From positions 7,508,501-7,572,500 of the forward strand of contig CANJKZ010000723.1 of the NCBI GenBank assembly GCA_947471745.1: a DNA stretch of 64,000 nucleotides. The letters are read 5' to 3'. Positions 11,786-21,054 of this stretch are shown in pieces. The notes under the pieces were generated by a model, which saw only the letters and a list, made by a program, of their open reading frames with translations, was not told the DNA's origin and did no database searches. The position numbers were made by a program, and so were the translations under genes. Each line of letters starts with the position of its first letter. Positions within the stretch are counted from its first letter, which is position 1. Source of the stretch: Closterium sp. Naga37s-1 (Eukaryota > Streptophyta > Zygnematophyceae > Desmidiales > Closteriaceae).

Positions 11786-12135
11786 GAGGTTATGTTTCAA
11801 GAGTGTAGTTGTGATTGACCGTTTATTGCACAGGAGATTCTTGTGCAGAATTTTTCTATTGAAGTATCATCGGTCTAGTTGGCTTGGTTTGTCACTCGGC
11901 ATAGCGTCGACTCCCTGATAGAAAACATTTCTTGCAGCGCGTTTATTTAATTTCTTCGTTGACCGAACGGATTTGTCGCACGGATCTTTGTCACGTGTTA
12001 CTGGCTGGCAGATTGAGAGTGGTTATACATGACAGCACCGACCAAGCTTTCCGCGTGGAGTGGATGTGTCAGCCTCTCAATGGTGCGGTTCGTAGATTTC
12101 GACTCGTTCGGCACTCACGACGAGTCACAACGAAG
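11786..12135. other. 3' flank of the coiled-coil gene
   Basis: Unique sequence up to the MULE target site, probably 3' UTR and spacer. Nothing else recognised. Confidence 0.6.
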
Positions 12136-12144
12136 TTCATCACC

Positions 12145-12424
12145 GGGCATTTATCTCCGCGGTAACACACACTGGGCTCGATCGCACCCGAGATAAGCCA
12201 CGTGTCCAGATCATAACAAAGGTATCTTCTCTTCGCCACCGTAGTAACCATTATGCCTAGATGGTCAACATTATTGCTCGAATGGTAATGAACAGTGCAT
12301 CCGGAATTCCTGGCTGGTAACTTCGCGTTTTAACCAAACTGTACAGCGTACAAGTAGTGTTTGAGTCAGCGAAAATGAAACTGAATGTCCACGTCTACTC
12401 CACAAAATGCGCATTTCCGTTTAT
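12145..12424 (+). repeat. Left TIR of the MULE-type element
   Basis: Inverted match to 19254-19534 along its whole length, immediately inside the 9-bp target duplication. Confidence 0.9.
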
Positions 12425-12935
12425 AACGACGGCGTTTACAATCCCGAACGTTAAACATCGATATGCTAACAAATAATGTGGATAAAATCCTAACAAATGG
12501 AAAACATAATGCATTAACTATCAAACCAATATCACAAAAAAACACAATGTGAAGCGCAAAGCTATATCAAAGTTTTTACTGTTGAACACTACTACTCTCA
12601 AACCTTTTATTAAAATTTGTACCAATTATACTCAAATCAAGTTACAAATATTACATTATTAGTAGGAACATTTTTTAGATATTAAAAACATCCAAAGCTG
12701 TATTAGGATTCAGTGTTGAACTATCTGTTCAATAAAAATACAAATGCGTCTAAACAAGTTAAAAAATAAATAGGCTGTAATTCGATTTTTGTGATATGCT
12801 TCAATTATTTGTCATTTATTGTTTGAATCCAAATGAACGATAAAACTGATCCTGTGATTTTGTTATTTGTTGCTAAAATTGTTATGCTATTACAGGGTAT
12901 TTAAACGTATCGCATACGTGCATGTAACACATTCC
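12425..12935. other. AT-rich MULE core
   Basis: Markedly AT-rich stretch, unlike the GC-rich host sequence, with no reading frame. It is probably internal filler of the non-autonomous MULE. Confidence 0.6.
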
Positions 12936-13062
12936 TTTTTTTTTTTTTTTAGAACGAGTTTGCACTATACCAATGCAAATACATTCACAGTTGTAACTGA
13001 ATTCCAGAGGGAAACATGCAAACTGCAGTCAAAGACTCCGGCGCAGCCCCCCCTGCATCCGC

Positions 13063-16000
13063 CTACGGTGGCCGATGAAACGTCTTGGGGTTCTGCCATA
13101 TGGATAGGAAGCCCATCCTCCACGTGGCCTGCTCCCCTGCCTCACAGATCCTCGCGATCGCCGCACGTTCATCTCCTTCCAGCCCCCCCCATGGGTCCCG
13201 TGGTTGCCCTTTTCTCCCCCCCCCACCTGCCTTCCTCAACTTTTCCGCTCTGTAGAGCCTCGCATGCCGCATGAAGTCATAGATTGCCGCCCGTGCCACC
13301 TTTTTCCTCTGAAATTTCTCCTTCCGGTACACCGCATCCACTCTGGCCAACCAAATCCTGCGCATTGTCACTGCTGTCAACGTCGCCCCTGGAAACCCGG
13401 ATTTCGTGGCCCCCTCCTGAAACAGCATGTCTCCCAGTGTCCTCATTTGGTCTGCTGGGTTTATGATCCCCAATGACCTCAGCAGCGCGCCGATCACCGG
13501 TTGGATGACTGGGCAGGTGAGCATGCAGTGAGCTAGGGTTTCTGGCTCTCCACAGTGTGGGCAGCACCCCCTGGCTCCAAGAAACACCAGCCTCCCCCCC
13601 ACCTGCAGGTTCTTGCTGTGCATCCTCAGCAGCACATCGCTTGCTCTGTACGGGATCACCAGCGAGTCCCTTCTTTCTCTGACCGCCTTCCAGTCTATTT
13701 TGTTCCCCCACTCCTCTTCCCATTCGTGTCTCCGTCTGGACGTCACCACGGGCCCTGCCGGCCTCATATCGTCTCCTACCAGCGATGTCAGGCACAGCTT
13801 CGCTCTCGGCTCGCCCATCGCGCCAAGCACTCTCCCCCCTTTTACTGTCACCGGGGTTATACTCTTAACAGGGAACGAAACCGCGTAAGGTCTTTGCGGC
13901 ACCACCAGACTTGCGCCGTCCGGACACTCCAGATGGTCGGTAGCCACCTCCTCACCCTTGACCCCCTTTACCGTCCAGTAAAGAAACTTCTGCGCCTGTG
14001 CCAGAAATGTTCGCACCACCTTTGCTGCTGCCACCACTGCTCCCGCTGACCTCTGCACCGTCAACATCGCCTTCCACTCGTCAGGGATCGCCTCATACGC
14101 TTTTCTCGCCCATCTCCCCGATGCCACGCTTCCGAAATCTGTTGTTAGCTCCTTGACGCTTTTAACTTCCCTGCTACCATCTCCCCTAGTGATGAGCAGG
14201 TCTCCCAGTCTGGTTGTCCGGATTCCTGCTGCCCCCTGGCGGTTCCCGAACGGGCTCCCCCCCTTGAACATAATTTTCCGGTTGAAGCATAGCATCTCGC
14301 GCTCGGCTTCCCACCCATTCGATGGCGCCGGAAGGTCTGCAAACGGGGACTCCCAGAAAACTTCTGCTATCGCCTTCCACCTCTTGCTACCTTTTCCCCA
14401 ATGTCTACCAGCAGACTTGTGGGCGAAAAAGGTCGCCACTCCCTGCGGAAGTGCCGCCGCCTTCTCCGACAACCACCGTTTGGTAACGTCTTGCTCCGTG
14501 AGAAATTTCCCCACCTGCCGTATAGCCAGGCTATCAATCCGTTCCTTCGGGTCGACTAACCCCAGTCCACCTTCCTTTTTTGGCAGGCGAGCCAGCTCTC
14601 CGCTCCACAATACGAAGATCTTCTCCGCCGTCGCTTCCCCTTTTGATACATAGTTGTCACACGTCTTCCGGATCCTCTCCCATAGTTCCTCCGGCGGCGG
14701 GTAAATCTGCGCTTGAAACAGAAGAATCGGCATAATGTAATTGTTGATAATCGTCACTCTTGCAGCTGTCAGCAGATGATGGCTCTCCCACTTCGCTAAC
14801 TCCTTCTTCCCCTTTTCCCATGCCTTCTCCCAGGATGGGCCTGCTTCTCCGTCCGGCGTCACCCAGACCCCCAGTAGCCGTTCTGGGACTCCTGTCTCCG
14901 CCCACTTGAACGTCACCCCCGGTAATGTCGTTCTGCCTTTGTTCCTTCCAAGCGGCATGATAATCGATTTGTCTCTGTTGATGTGTAGCCCCGACAGCTC
15001 CCCGAACCAGTCCAGGGCCCCCGCCGCAGCCTGCAGCTGAGCTTCACCATTCAGGATTAAGGAGGTGTCATCCGCGTACCCTACGTATGACACAGCCTCC
15101 TTGCCTTCCGCCTTGATCCCCAAACCTCTTTTCCTGATTTCCGCGCAGAGCGGCTCCAGAGCGCACAGGAAAAGGTAAGGCGCTAACGGACATCCTTGCC
15201 TCACCCCCCTCTGCATCTCCACTCGCTCGCCTAACCAGCCGTTGATTGCCAATCTGGTCCCCGAACCCTTGTGCAGGCCCGCCGTCCATTTGACAAACTG
15301 TCCCGGCAGCCCGAGTTTCTCCAGCGTCTTGAAGAGGAAAGGCCGCGATACAGTATCATACGCCTTCTGAAAATCAACCAGCAGGAGGTACCAGTCCTCC
15401 CCGTCGTTATCCGCCGCTTCAATCGCGTCTGCGACCAACGCCACCGCGTCCGCCAAACTTCGACCCGGTATGAACCCGTGTTGCTCCTTCGAGATTATAT
15501 GATGCAGCTCTTGCTTCAGCCTGTTCGCCAGCACCTTCGCAAGTACCTTGTAAACCGTCGTAAGTAGCGTTATCGGCCTGTAGTTGGCCAGCAAGTCTTT
15601 CTCCCCCTTCTTGTGTAGCAGGACTGTTACTGCTGTAGTCAGCGATTCTGGTAATGCCCCCGTTGCCTCGAAATCTCTGACAAACCTCATGAAAGCCCCC
15701 CCCAACAGGTCCCAGTGCTCCACGAAAAGCTCCGCCGGGAGCCCATCCTGCCGTGGTGACTTCCCTTTTGGCAGCCCTTCCAGCGCCTCCTTCACCTCCT
15801 TCTCAGTCCACGCGGCCCCAAGCTTGACTACCGCTTCCGCCGGCAAAACCCTGTCCACACTGAAATCGTTCTGCTCCCACCTCACCCCAGGCTGCCCCTC
15901 ACTGAAGGCTTCCGCGAAGTGAGCCGAGGCTGCCTTGAGCACCGCATGCGATCCTCTGCACCTCTCCCCTTTGAATCGCACTTCCTCAATCACCGTGCGT

Positions 16001-17184
16001 TCCTTCCTCATCTTGACCTTGGCAGACAGGAAGGGTGACGGGATCTCTCCCTGCAGTTCCTCCGTGAGCCCCGCAAAGACCTCCAGCCTCTCCCGTCCGT
16101 TCTCTCGATAGGCTTCCAACTGCTCCTCCCTGGTGAGTAGCAGCGCCTTCGTTGCGTCGTCTGTCGGTCCGCCCATGACCAAATGTCGCATCCGTTCAAC
16201 TTCCTCCGTCAGATGCAGCTGCGTCGCTGCCACCCTCTTCCTCTCTTCCTTCTCATGCATACGCAGCCCCGTCGACAGCCTCGAGATCACCCTCTCCAGC
16301 GACCCTTGGCCTGACCGGTTGAGCGCCTCCGCGACCGCCTTAACAATTTTCCTCACCCCCTCTTTTTTCTTCCTTGTTGCGTGAAACCTCCAGAGTCCCG
16401 GCCCAGACGCGTGCTCCGATACGAATTTAAGCCGGATCTTGATGGCGAAACTGTGGTCCGACAGCTTCCTCGGCACCTCCACATGGCGAGCTCCTTCCAG
16501 GTTGCCTAGCAGCGACACCGAGACCAAAGCCCTGTCAATGCGAGACTTCGACCCCGTGGCTCTCACCCTGAAGGTGTACTCCTTTTCCGCGGGGAACAGC
16601 GCGCTGAAAGCGTCACGGAGGTCGTGAGGCTGCCAGGCATCCACGAATCGCTGGTTCTCCCTCCCCGACCCTGTTTCCGGCGACCGATCTAACTCTGGAT
16701 CAGCAATTATGTTGAGATCCCCCACAACCACCAGGTGCTTCGAGGCCGGTTGTGCCTGCACGAAAGGCTCTAAGTGCTCCCTGTGAAACCTTGCTCTATT
16801 GCAGGCTTGCGCCGGAAGGTACGCCGCAACCAACCGAAAAGGTTCTTCTCCTCCCTCCACTGTCACCCCCAGCAGCCTCCCTGACACATCCGCCATGACG
16901 TCCGAGAACCGGATATGTCTGCCGAAGGTCATGACGGCCACTCCGCCTGCAGTCTGACTCGGCCCCACCGCAGCCCACGCCTTTGGTTTAATCTCACTCC
17001 AGAAATTGTGGTCTTCCTTGATTCGTGTGTCTGAGAGCACCATGATGTCTGCTGATGTGCGCAGCCATCTCCTATTCTTGGTTCTTTTGCCGCTACCGCC
17101 GAGGCCGTTAACATTGACCCCGCAGATGGTGAGGTTTGGTGCTTTACCCATTAATCCGCTTGAAAGGAGGCCCTTCGCATCCAC
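13063..17184 (-). CDS. LINE ORF2: APE endonuclease and reverse transcriptase
   Basis: An uninterrupted 1373-residue polyprotein. The N-terminal ~240 residues form an APE-type endonuclease: start NLTICGVNVNGLGG, VVGDLNIIADPELDR with the GDxN motif, SRIDRAL and KLSDHSF. The reverse transcriptase follows, with LLANYRPITLL, DFQKAYDTV, QGCPLAPYLF and the catalytic GYADDTSLI. The C-terminal region holds a zf-RVT-type knuckle (CCPHCGEPETLAHCMLTCP). It makes target-primed cDNA copies of the LINE RNA. All catalytic residues I can check are present, so it may be functional. The start at 17184 is the first Met ahead of the endonuclease fold; ORF1 reads into it by a few tens of bases. Confidence 0.94.
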   Translation of the reverse strand: MDAKGLLSSGLMGKAPNLTICGVNVNGLGGSGKRTKNRRWLRTSADIMVLSDTRIKEDHNFWSEIKPKAWAAVGPSQTAGGVAVMTFGRHIRFSDVMADVSGRLLGVTVEGGEEPFRLVAAYLPAQACNRARFHREHLEPFVQAQPASKHLVVVGDLNIIADPELDRSPETGSGRENQRFVDAWQPHDLRDAFSALFPAEKEYTFRVRATGSKSRIDRALVSVSLLGNLEGARHVEVPRKLSDHSFAIKIRLKFVSEHASGPGLWRFHATRKKKEGVRKIVKAVAEALNRSGQGSLERVISRLSTGLRMHEKEERKRVAATQLHLTEEVERMRHLVMGGPTDDATKALLLTREEQLEAYRENGRERLEVFAGLTEELQGEIPSPFLSAKVKMRKERTVIEEVRFKGERCRGSHAVLKAASAHFAEAFSEGQPGVRWEQNDFSVDRVLPAEAVVKLGAAWTEKEVKEALEGLPKGKSPRQDGLPAELFVEHWDLLGGAFMRFVRDFEATGALPESLTTAVTVLLHKKGEKDLLANYRPITLLTTVYKVLAKVLANRLKQELHHIISKEQHGFIPGRSLADAVALVADAIEAADNDGEDWYLLLVDFQKAYDTVSRPFLFKTLEKLGLPGQFVKWTAGLHKGSGTRLAINGWLGERVEMQRGVRQGCPLAPYLFLCALEPLCAEIRKRGLGIKAEGKEAVSYVGYADDTSLILNGEAQLQAAAGALDWFGELSGLHINRDKSIIMPLGRNKGRTTLPGVTFKWAETGVPERLLGVWVTPDGEAGPSWEKAWEKGKKELAKWESHHLLTAARVTIINNYIMPILLFQAQIYPPPEELWERIRKTCDNYVSKGEATAEKIFVLWSGELARLPKKEGGLGLVDPKERIDSLAIRQVGKFLTEQDVTKRWLSEKAAALPQGVATFFAHKSAGRHWGKGSKRWKAIAEVFWESPFADLPAPSNGWEAEREMLCFNRKIMFKGGSPFGNRQGAAGIRTTRLGDLLITRGDGSREVKSVKELTTDFGSVASGRWARKAYEAIPDEWKAMLTVQRSAGAVVAAAKVVRTFLAQAQKFLYWTVKGVKGEEVATDHLECPDGASLVVPQRPYAVSFPVKSITPVTVKGGRVLGAMGEPRAKLCLTSLVGDDMRPAGPVVTSRRRHEWEEEWGNKIDWKAVRERRDSLVIPYRASDVLLRMHSKNLQVGGRLVFLGARGCCPHCGEPETLAHCMLTCPVIQPVIGALLRSLGIINPADQMRTLGDMLFQEGATKSGFPGATLTAVTMRRIWLARVDAVYRKEKFQRKKVARAAIYDFMRHARLYRAEKLRKAGGGGRKGQPRDPWGGLEGDERAAIARICEAGEQATWRMGFLSIWQNPKTFHRPP

Positions 17185-19207
17185 GGCCTTTATTAAGAAT
17201 GATACAACAAAGCCTGATTCCCTCTGATGCTACTTCTGCTTCTTCCTGCCGTGCAGGTTCTGAAACTGAAACTGCCATCTCCCCTGTTTGGAGCGTCCTC
17301 GCCAGCGTCAGCACCACCACCAGCCTACCCGTCACATCTTGAAATCCTTCTTGACTTGGCCCAGGGCCTGCTTCCCCATGCTCAGACGGGTCGCTGCGCC
17401 AGCCTTGAGCAACCCAGTGCCGTGACGAACTGACTGCACGTGCTCGACCGCCTTTTCGAAACTGGTACCATGGGTCTTCCCGCACTCCTCCTGCGCGCAC
17501 AGCCACTCCTCCCGAACACCTCCTGTGGAGACGAAAGCGATCGCCGGGTCCGCAAGCAGAGTCTTCATCGCCGGAGTGAGCTTCATGGAAGCAGCTGCTC
17601 GGAGGGGAGACGGTACAAAGGTGAGACGTGGGATCTGCCGCTGCGACCGCCTGCAAAACAAGGTGAGAGCGAGGTGAGTTACCATTGATCTCATGCGCAC
17701 GCATCAGCGTCAGATTCCAGTTCCCAATGTTGTTCTGCCGCTCCTTCACATAATCATCATGAAAGCATGACATATGCATCCCGTTGCAGAAACCACAGGT
17801 GAGAGCAGGAAACGACACCATCAGCTCCACTCCGAGGACGCGGTCGGTGACCTTGTGCCACCACTTATACTTATCCCCCGGATGCCTGAACACCAGGCCC
17901 TTAATCTTGTCCGTGTCTGATCCCGAAACCGGATCCAGCACCCGGTGAAACGCCGACCCATCCAGGAAAGCAGTACGACCCCTCTTCAACAGCACCGCAG
18001 TCACCAGGTTCTTCTTGATCATCGCCGGTGAGATCACCGCCGGGACCCCTTTCAGCAGGACTTCAATCGCCTCAGGATGAGCCGCACGCTCTCTCAGGTA
18101 CTCCTTATTTTCCGGATGCAGCCAACCAAGCGTTAACTTCTTCTCATTCACCGTGTAATGTTCAATCTCCCTGCCGCGCATGAAATTGGCGTCAGCCTCC
18201 TGCAGGAAGACCACCTCGACTCGACCGAAGTGCTGCTTCGAGAGGAAAGTAGCCGTGAGTTGCTGACATCTTGTCGTTGCGCTTGCATTCTCCGACATGT
18301 GTTTCCCCCACATCCTCAGCAGGTGATAGACCGTTCCAATGATGCGCGGAATCTCCTTACTCCAGGCGAAGGGAACCAGCAGCGTGATGGCGACCCCTGC
18401 TTGAGCCGCAATGTCATTCAGCACAACTGGGTCCTGACACTCATCCGGGTCGTCGCTCAGGTAACCGCCGTCTTCATCCTCCTCCTGGACCTTAGCCTTC
18501 CCTTTTTCCACCGCGCTTGAGCTTGCAGGCGGAGCAGCCGATACCTTGCCTTCTTCCTTATGGCTGCTTGACTTTCCGCTCTCGTCTTGCAGATCGTTGA
18601 TACGCAACGCCGACGTACGCGCTGTCGGTGTGTTGATAGCGTCATCACCACGCGAAGCCGTCGCGCCATTGAAAAGCGTTTTCGGGGTGACCGGCTCAGG
18701 ACGGATCTCCGTTGGCTTCTTGCCATGCTGACCCGCGACAGGAGCGACCACCACGGGAGTCCCTTCAGGAGGAGCCATAGTGCGATGATGATAAGAGCAG
18801 CTGGATAATGCGGTAGTTGAGAGCGGAGAGAAACTGAGCACTGGAAGCTCCCTTCCTGACTTGTGTTTGTCCCTCCACCAACGCTTGTATAAATAGTATA
18901 GAATGACCTTGTGAAGCGCCTCGGTTCGAACACCCTTGGAAATAGACTGGCATGGTCCCTTGGAACTGTCTCGCACCCAGCAGAAACCATTGTCGATGTG
19001 GACCTGGAAAGTGCCTGACAAAACGGCCGAATGGTAAATGTTCGTCTGATGAACACAAAAAATGTACCAACGGACTCTTAAAGTCTTAAGGAGACAAATG
19101 TCAAGAAATTGCTGGACATTGACACGCGCGAAGTTCTCAGGATCAGCCATGGCGGCCTTGAGGTTGTCATTGTCATGCCTGTATTGCCATCCATTCCATT
19201 CATTCAT
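17144..19207 (-). CDS. LINE ORF1, probable RNA-binding protein
   Basis: An open frame of 687 codons upstream of ORF2. Possible starts are 19207, 19150 (MADPENF) and 18778 (MAPPEGTP). The middle part reads as a charged protein with a putative zinc-binding cluster CGFCNGMHMSCFHDDY. Beyond about residue 505 the sequence becomes Ser/Arg/Gly-rich and unconvincing. An overlapping frame at 17332-17700 holds a more natural end, with CAQEECGKTHGTSFEKAVEH (a C2H2-like finger with its last His beyond) and a basic terminus. A frameshift near 17,690, or a tiny spliced segment (gtaact...ttgcag, 32 nt), is therefore likely. ORF1 proteins of plant L1 elements bind the element RNA; that role is assumed here. 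Confidence 0.7.
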   Translation of the reverse strand: MNEWNGWQYRHDNDNLKAAMADPENFARVNVQQFLDICLLKTLRVRWYIFCVHQTNIYHSAVLSGTFQVHIDNGFCWVRDSSKGPCQSISKGVRTEALHKVILYYLYKRWWRDKHKSGRELPVLSFSPLSTTALSSCSYHHRTMAPPEGTPVVVAPVAGQHGKKPTEIRPEPVTPKTLFNGATASRGDDAINTPTARTSALRINDLQDESGKSSSHKEEGKVSAAPPASSSAVEKGKAKVQEEDEDGGYLSDDPDECQDPVVLNDIAAQAGVAITLLVPFAWSKEIPRIIGTVYHLLRMWGKHMSENASATTRCQQLTATFLSKQHFGRVEVVFLQEADANFMRGREIEHYTVNEKKLTLGWLHPENKEYLRERAAHPEAIEVLLKGVPAVISPAMIKKNLVTAVLLKRGRTAFLDGSAFHRVLDPVSGSDTDKIKGLVFRHPGDKYKWWHKVTDRVLGVELMVSFPALTCGFCNGMHMSCFHDDYVKERQNNIGNWNLTLMRAHEINGNSPRSHLVLQAVAAADPTSHLCTVSPPSSCFHEAHSGDEDSACGPGDRFRLHRRCSGGVAVRAGGVREDPWYQFRKGGRARAVSSSRHWVAQGWRSDPSEHGEAGPGPSQEGFQDVTGRLVVVLTLARTLQTGEMAVSVSEPARQEEAEVASEGIRLCCIILNKGRGCEGPPFKRING

Positions 19208-19253
19208 TCATTACACAAGTCCATGTAACACATTCCGTTTGTAAACGTTCGTC

Positions 19254-19534
19254 TACTAAACAATAATGCGCATTCTGTGGAGTATACGTGGATAGTCAGT
19301 TCAATTTCGCTGAGTCAAATCCTACTTGTACGGCGTACAGTTTTGTTGGAACGCGAAGTTACCAGCCAGGAATTCGGGATGCACTGTTCATTACCATTTG
19401 GGCAATAATGTTGACCATCTAGTCGTTTTGGTTACCACGGTGGCGAAGATAAGATACCTTTGTTACGATCTGGACACGTGGCTTACCTCGGGTGCGATCG
19501 AGCCTAATGTGTGTTACCGCGGAGGTAAATGCCC
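19254..19534 (-). repeat. Right TIR of the MULE-type element
   Basis: Inverted match to 12145-12424, ending at the second TTCATCACC copy. Confidence 0.9.
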
Positions 19535-19543
19535 TTCATCACC

Positions 19544-21054
19544 ACTAATCACCACCACCCACACACCACCCCTAACGAAAAAACGGACTGCTCGCACGCA
19601 AACCTCGGATTTTCGCATGGGGTCTACATTCGTCGTACACCAATAACGAAACCTCGAGGAGAGACGGTCATGTTCGCTAGCTACTGGCTGTTGTAGTTTG
19701 TCGGCTGCCCGGCGCCTTCGGGTTTTCCAAGGTCAGCCCATAAACTCAGCAGCGAGGTCGGGCGATTTCTCCAAGGCGGAGCGGCAACTGTCCTTGCAAC
19801 TTCAGCAAGATATTTTCAGGGGTAAACCGCCCTTGCAACCCTTCCCTCCCTCTTCGGGCTCTCCGCGAGGGTGGCTGGCTGGCCTTGCTCGAGGTTGCAC
19901 TTCCCAAGAAGAAGCTGTTGCACGTGTTTGTAAGCACGTCTTGTATCGTACCGAGGAGTGTCGAGGTGGGTGAGGGATTGCTGCTGGAGCTGGAAGGCAG
20001 TGCGTGGTGGTGAATTCTGCAGATTGTGAAGAGAGGCCACGGAAGTGAGAGAGAGTCATCGTCGCAGCAGAATTTGTGTGTATACAGGAGGGAGAACGGA
20101 AGGGAAAGTGACAGGAAGTTCTGAGCGCGTTGATTGGACCGGACTGACGACGCATGTAGTTGCCATTTGACGACGCATGCGAGACTCAGATTGCGGAGTC
20201 TTTTTTCTTGAATTAGCTGCGACTGAACGATTTTGTTTGGGGAATTCTTATCAGTCAAGTTCAGAGGCGCCTAAGAAATAGACTCAGTTGCCGTTTGACG
20301 ACGCGTCGCCTTGCTTTCAGGATCTCGGCCACCCAAACTCGAGCGAGTGTCCCTCAATTCGCTCTGTAGCGCTCGACCGTCTCTCTTCTCTTCCCTCTCT
20401 TCCTGTCTTTTCAATCTTGCCTGCCGGAATTTACCGTTACCACTCCCTGTGGGCCCCAATCACCCCTCACGTAAACTCAGGCCACCTTCCATCTTCAGTC
20501 TCCGTCACCACCGCCATCATATTCCACCTTTCTCACGCACTCCTCGCCTGCGCGCCGCCTTCCGCCTCACCTCCGCCTCACCTGCCCCTCGCCTGCGCTT
20601 CGCCTGCACCGCACCTGCGCCTCGCCTGTGCCTCACCCCCCCTTCTGCTCCATCCTTTCTCACCTCCGCTCACCACACATCCCCTGTCTCCCCTCATCCT
20701 AGTTCCTTTACTTATCTCGCCGCGCCGCCTCGAACCACCCTGCGTAGCCTTATCTACCCTCACGCGCGGTTCCCTGTGTCAATTCTCCAGTCTCTTGTTA
20801 CCACCCGTTCGTCATCGCTGTTCCCGCTGTTCCCGCATCACCGTGCAACGCCGTCCCGTTGACATCTTGCCGTCCGTCCCACCCTACGCCCCAATCAACT
20901 CTTCCGTGGCAGACTCTCACCTTCTCGCCCCCTCTCCGTTACGTTCACACCCTCGCGCCCCTTCACTTTTCCTCGCTCCCGCTCTCTCTCCGCCTCGCGC
21001 GGCTCCGCCCATTCCCTCTAATCTCGGCACAGCGAGCTCCCGAACCTAACAACC
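19544..21054. other. Intergenic region and CPBP gene promoter side
   Basis: Unique GC-rich sequence with a small direct duplication (about 20157-20190 and 20281-20310, AGTTGCCRTTTGACGACGC) separated by a palindrome-type motif at 20260-20277. From about 20400 it becomes C/T-rich, as expected of 5' flank or UTR. No exon recognised. Confidence 0.6.
20260..20277. repeat. Micro-palindrome, decayed (GCGC centre)
   Basis: TTCAGAGGCGCCTAAGAA between two copies of a 30-bp intergenic segment. Confidence 0.65.

Larger units (their letters stand above)
12936..19221 (-). mobile_element. Full-length L1-type LINE
   Basis: Minus-strand element with a 15-nt poly(A) tail (T-run 12936-12950). It is bounded by a perfect 15-bp target duplication CATGTAACACATTCC (12921-12935 and 19222-19236). 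Two ORFs: an ORF1 with a zinc-binding motif, then an APE endonuclease/reverse transcriptase ORF2. The 3' UTR is only ~125 bp. Perfect TSDs, full length and an open 1373-codon ORF2 suggest a recent insertion into the older MULE. Confidence 0.95.
12145..19534. mobile_element. MULE-type TIR element carrying a LINE
   Basis: The element begins and ends with long terminal inverted repeats (12145-12424 and 19254-19534, ~88% alike by eye, outer end GGGCATTTAYCTCCGCGG). It is flanked by a perfect 9-bp direct repeat TTCATCACC (12136-12144 and 19535-19543). Long TIRs plus a 9-bp target duplication are the signature of Mutator-like elements. Without the nested LINE it is only about 1.1 kb, AT-rich and without a transposase, so it is a non-autonomous copy. 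Confidence 0.88.

Noticed and set aside
11900-11915. Isolated GTCGACTC near 11906 as a further family member
   Set aside because: Only a half-match, with no arms and no neighbouring duplication.
12145-19534. Reading the ~280-bp inverted repeats as LINE or LTR termini
   Set aside because: The repeats are inverted, lie outside the LINE's own 15-bp target duplication and have their own 9-bp TSD, which fits a MULE.
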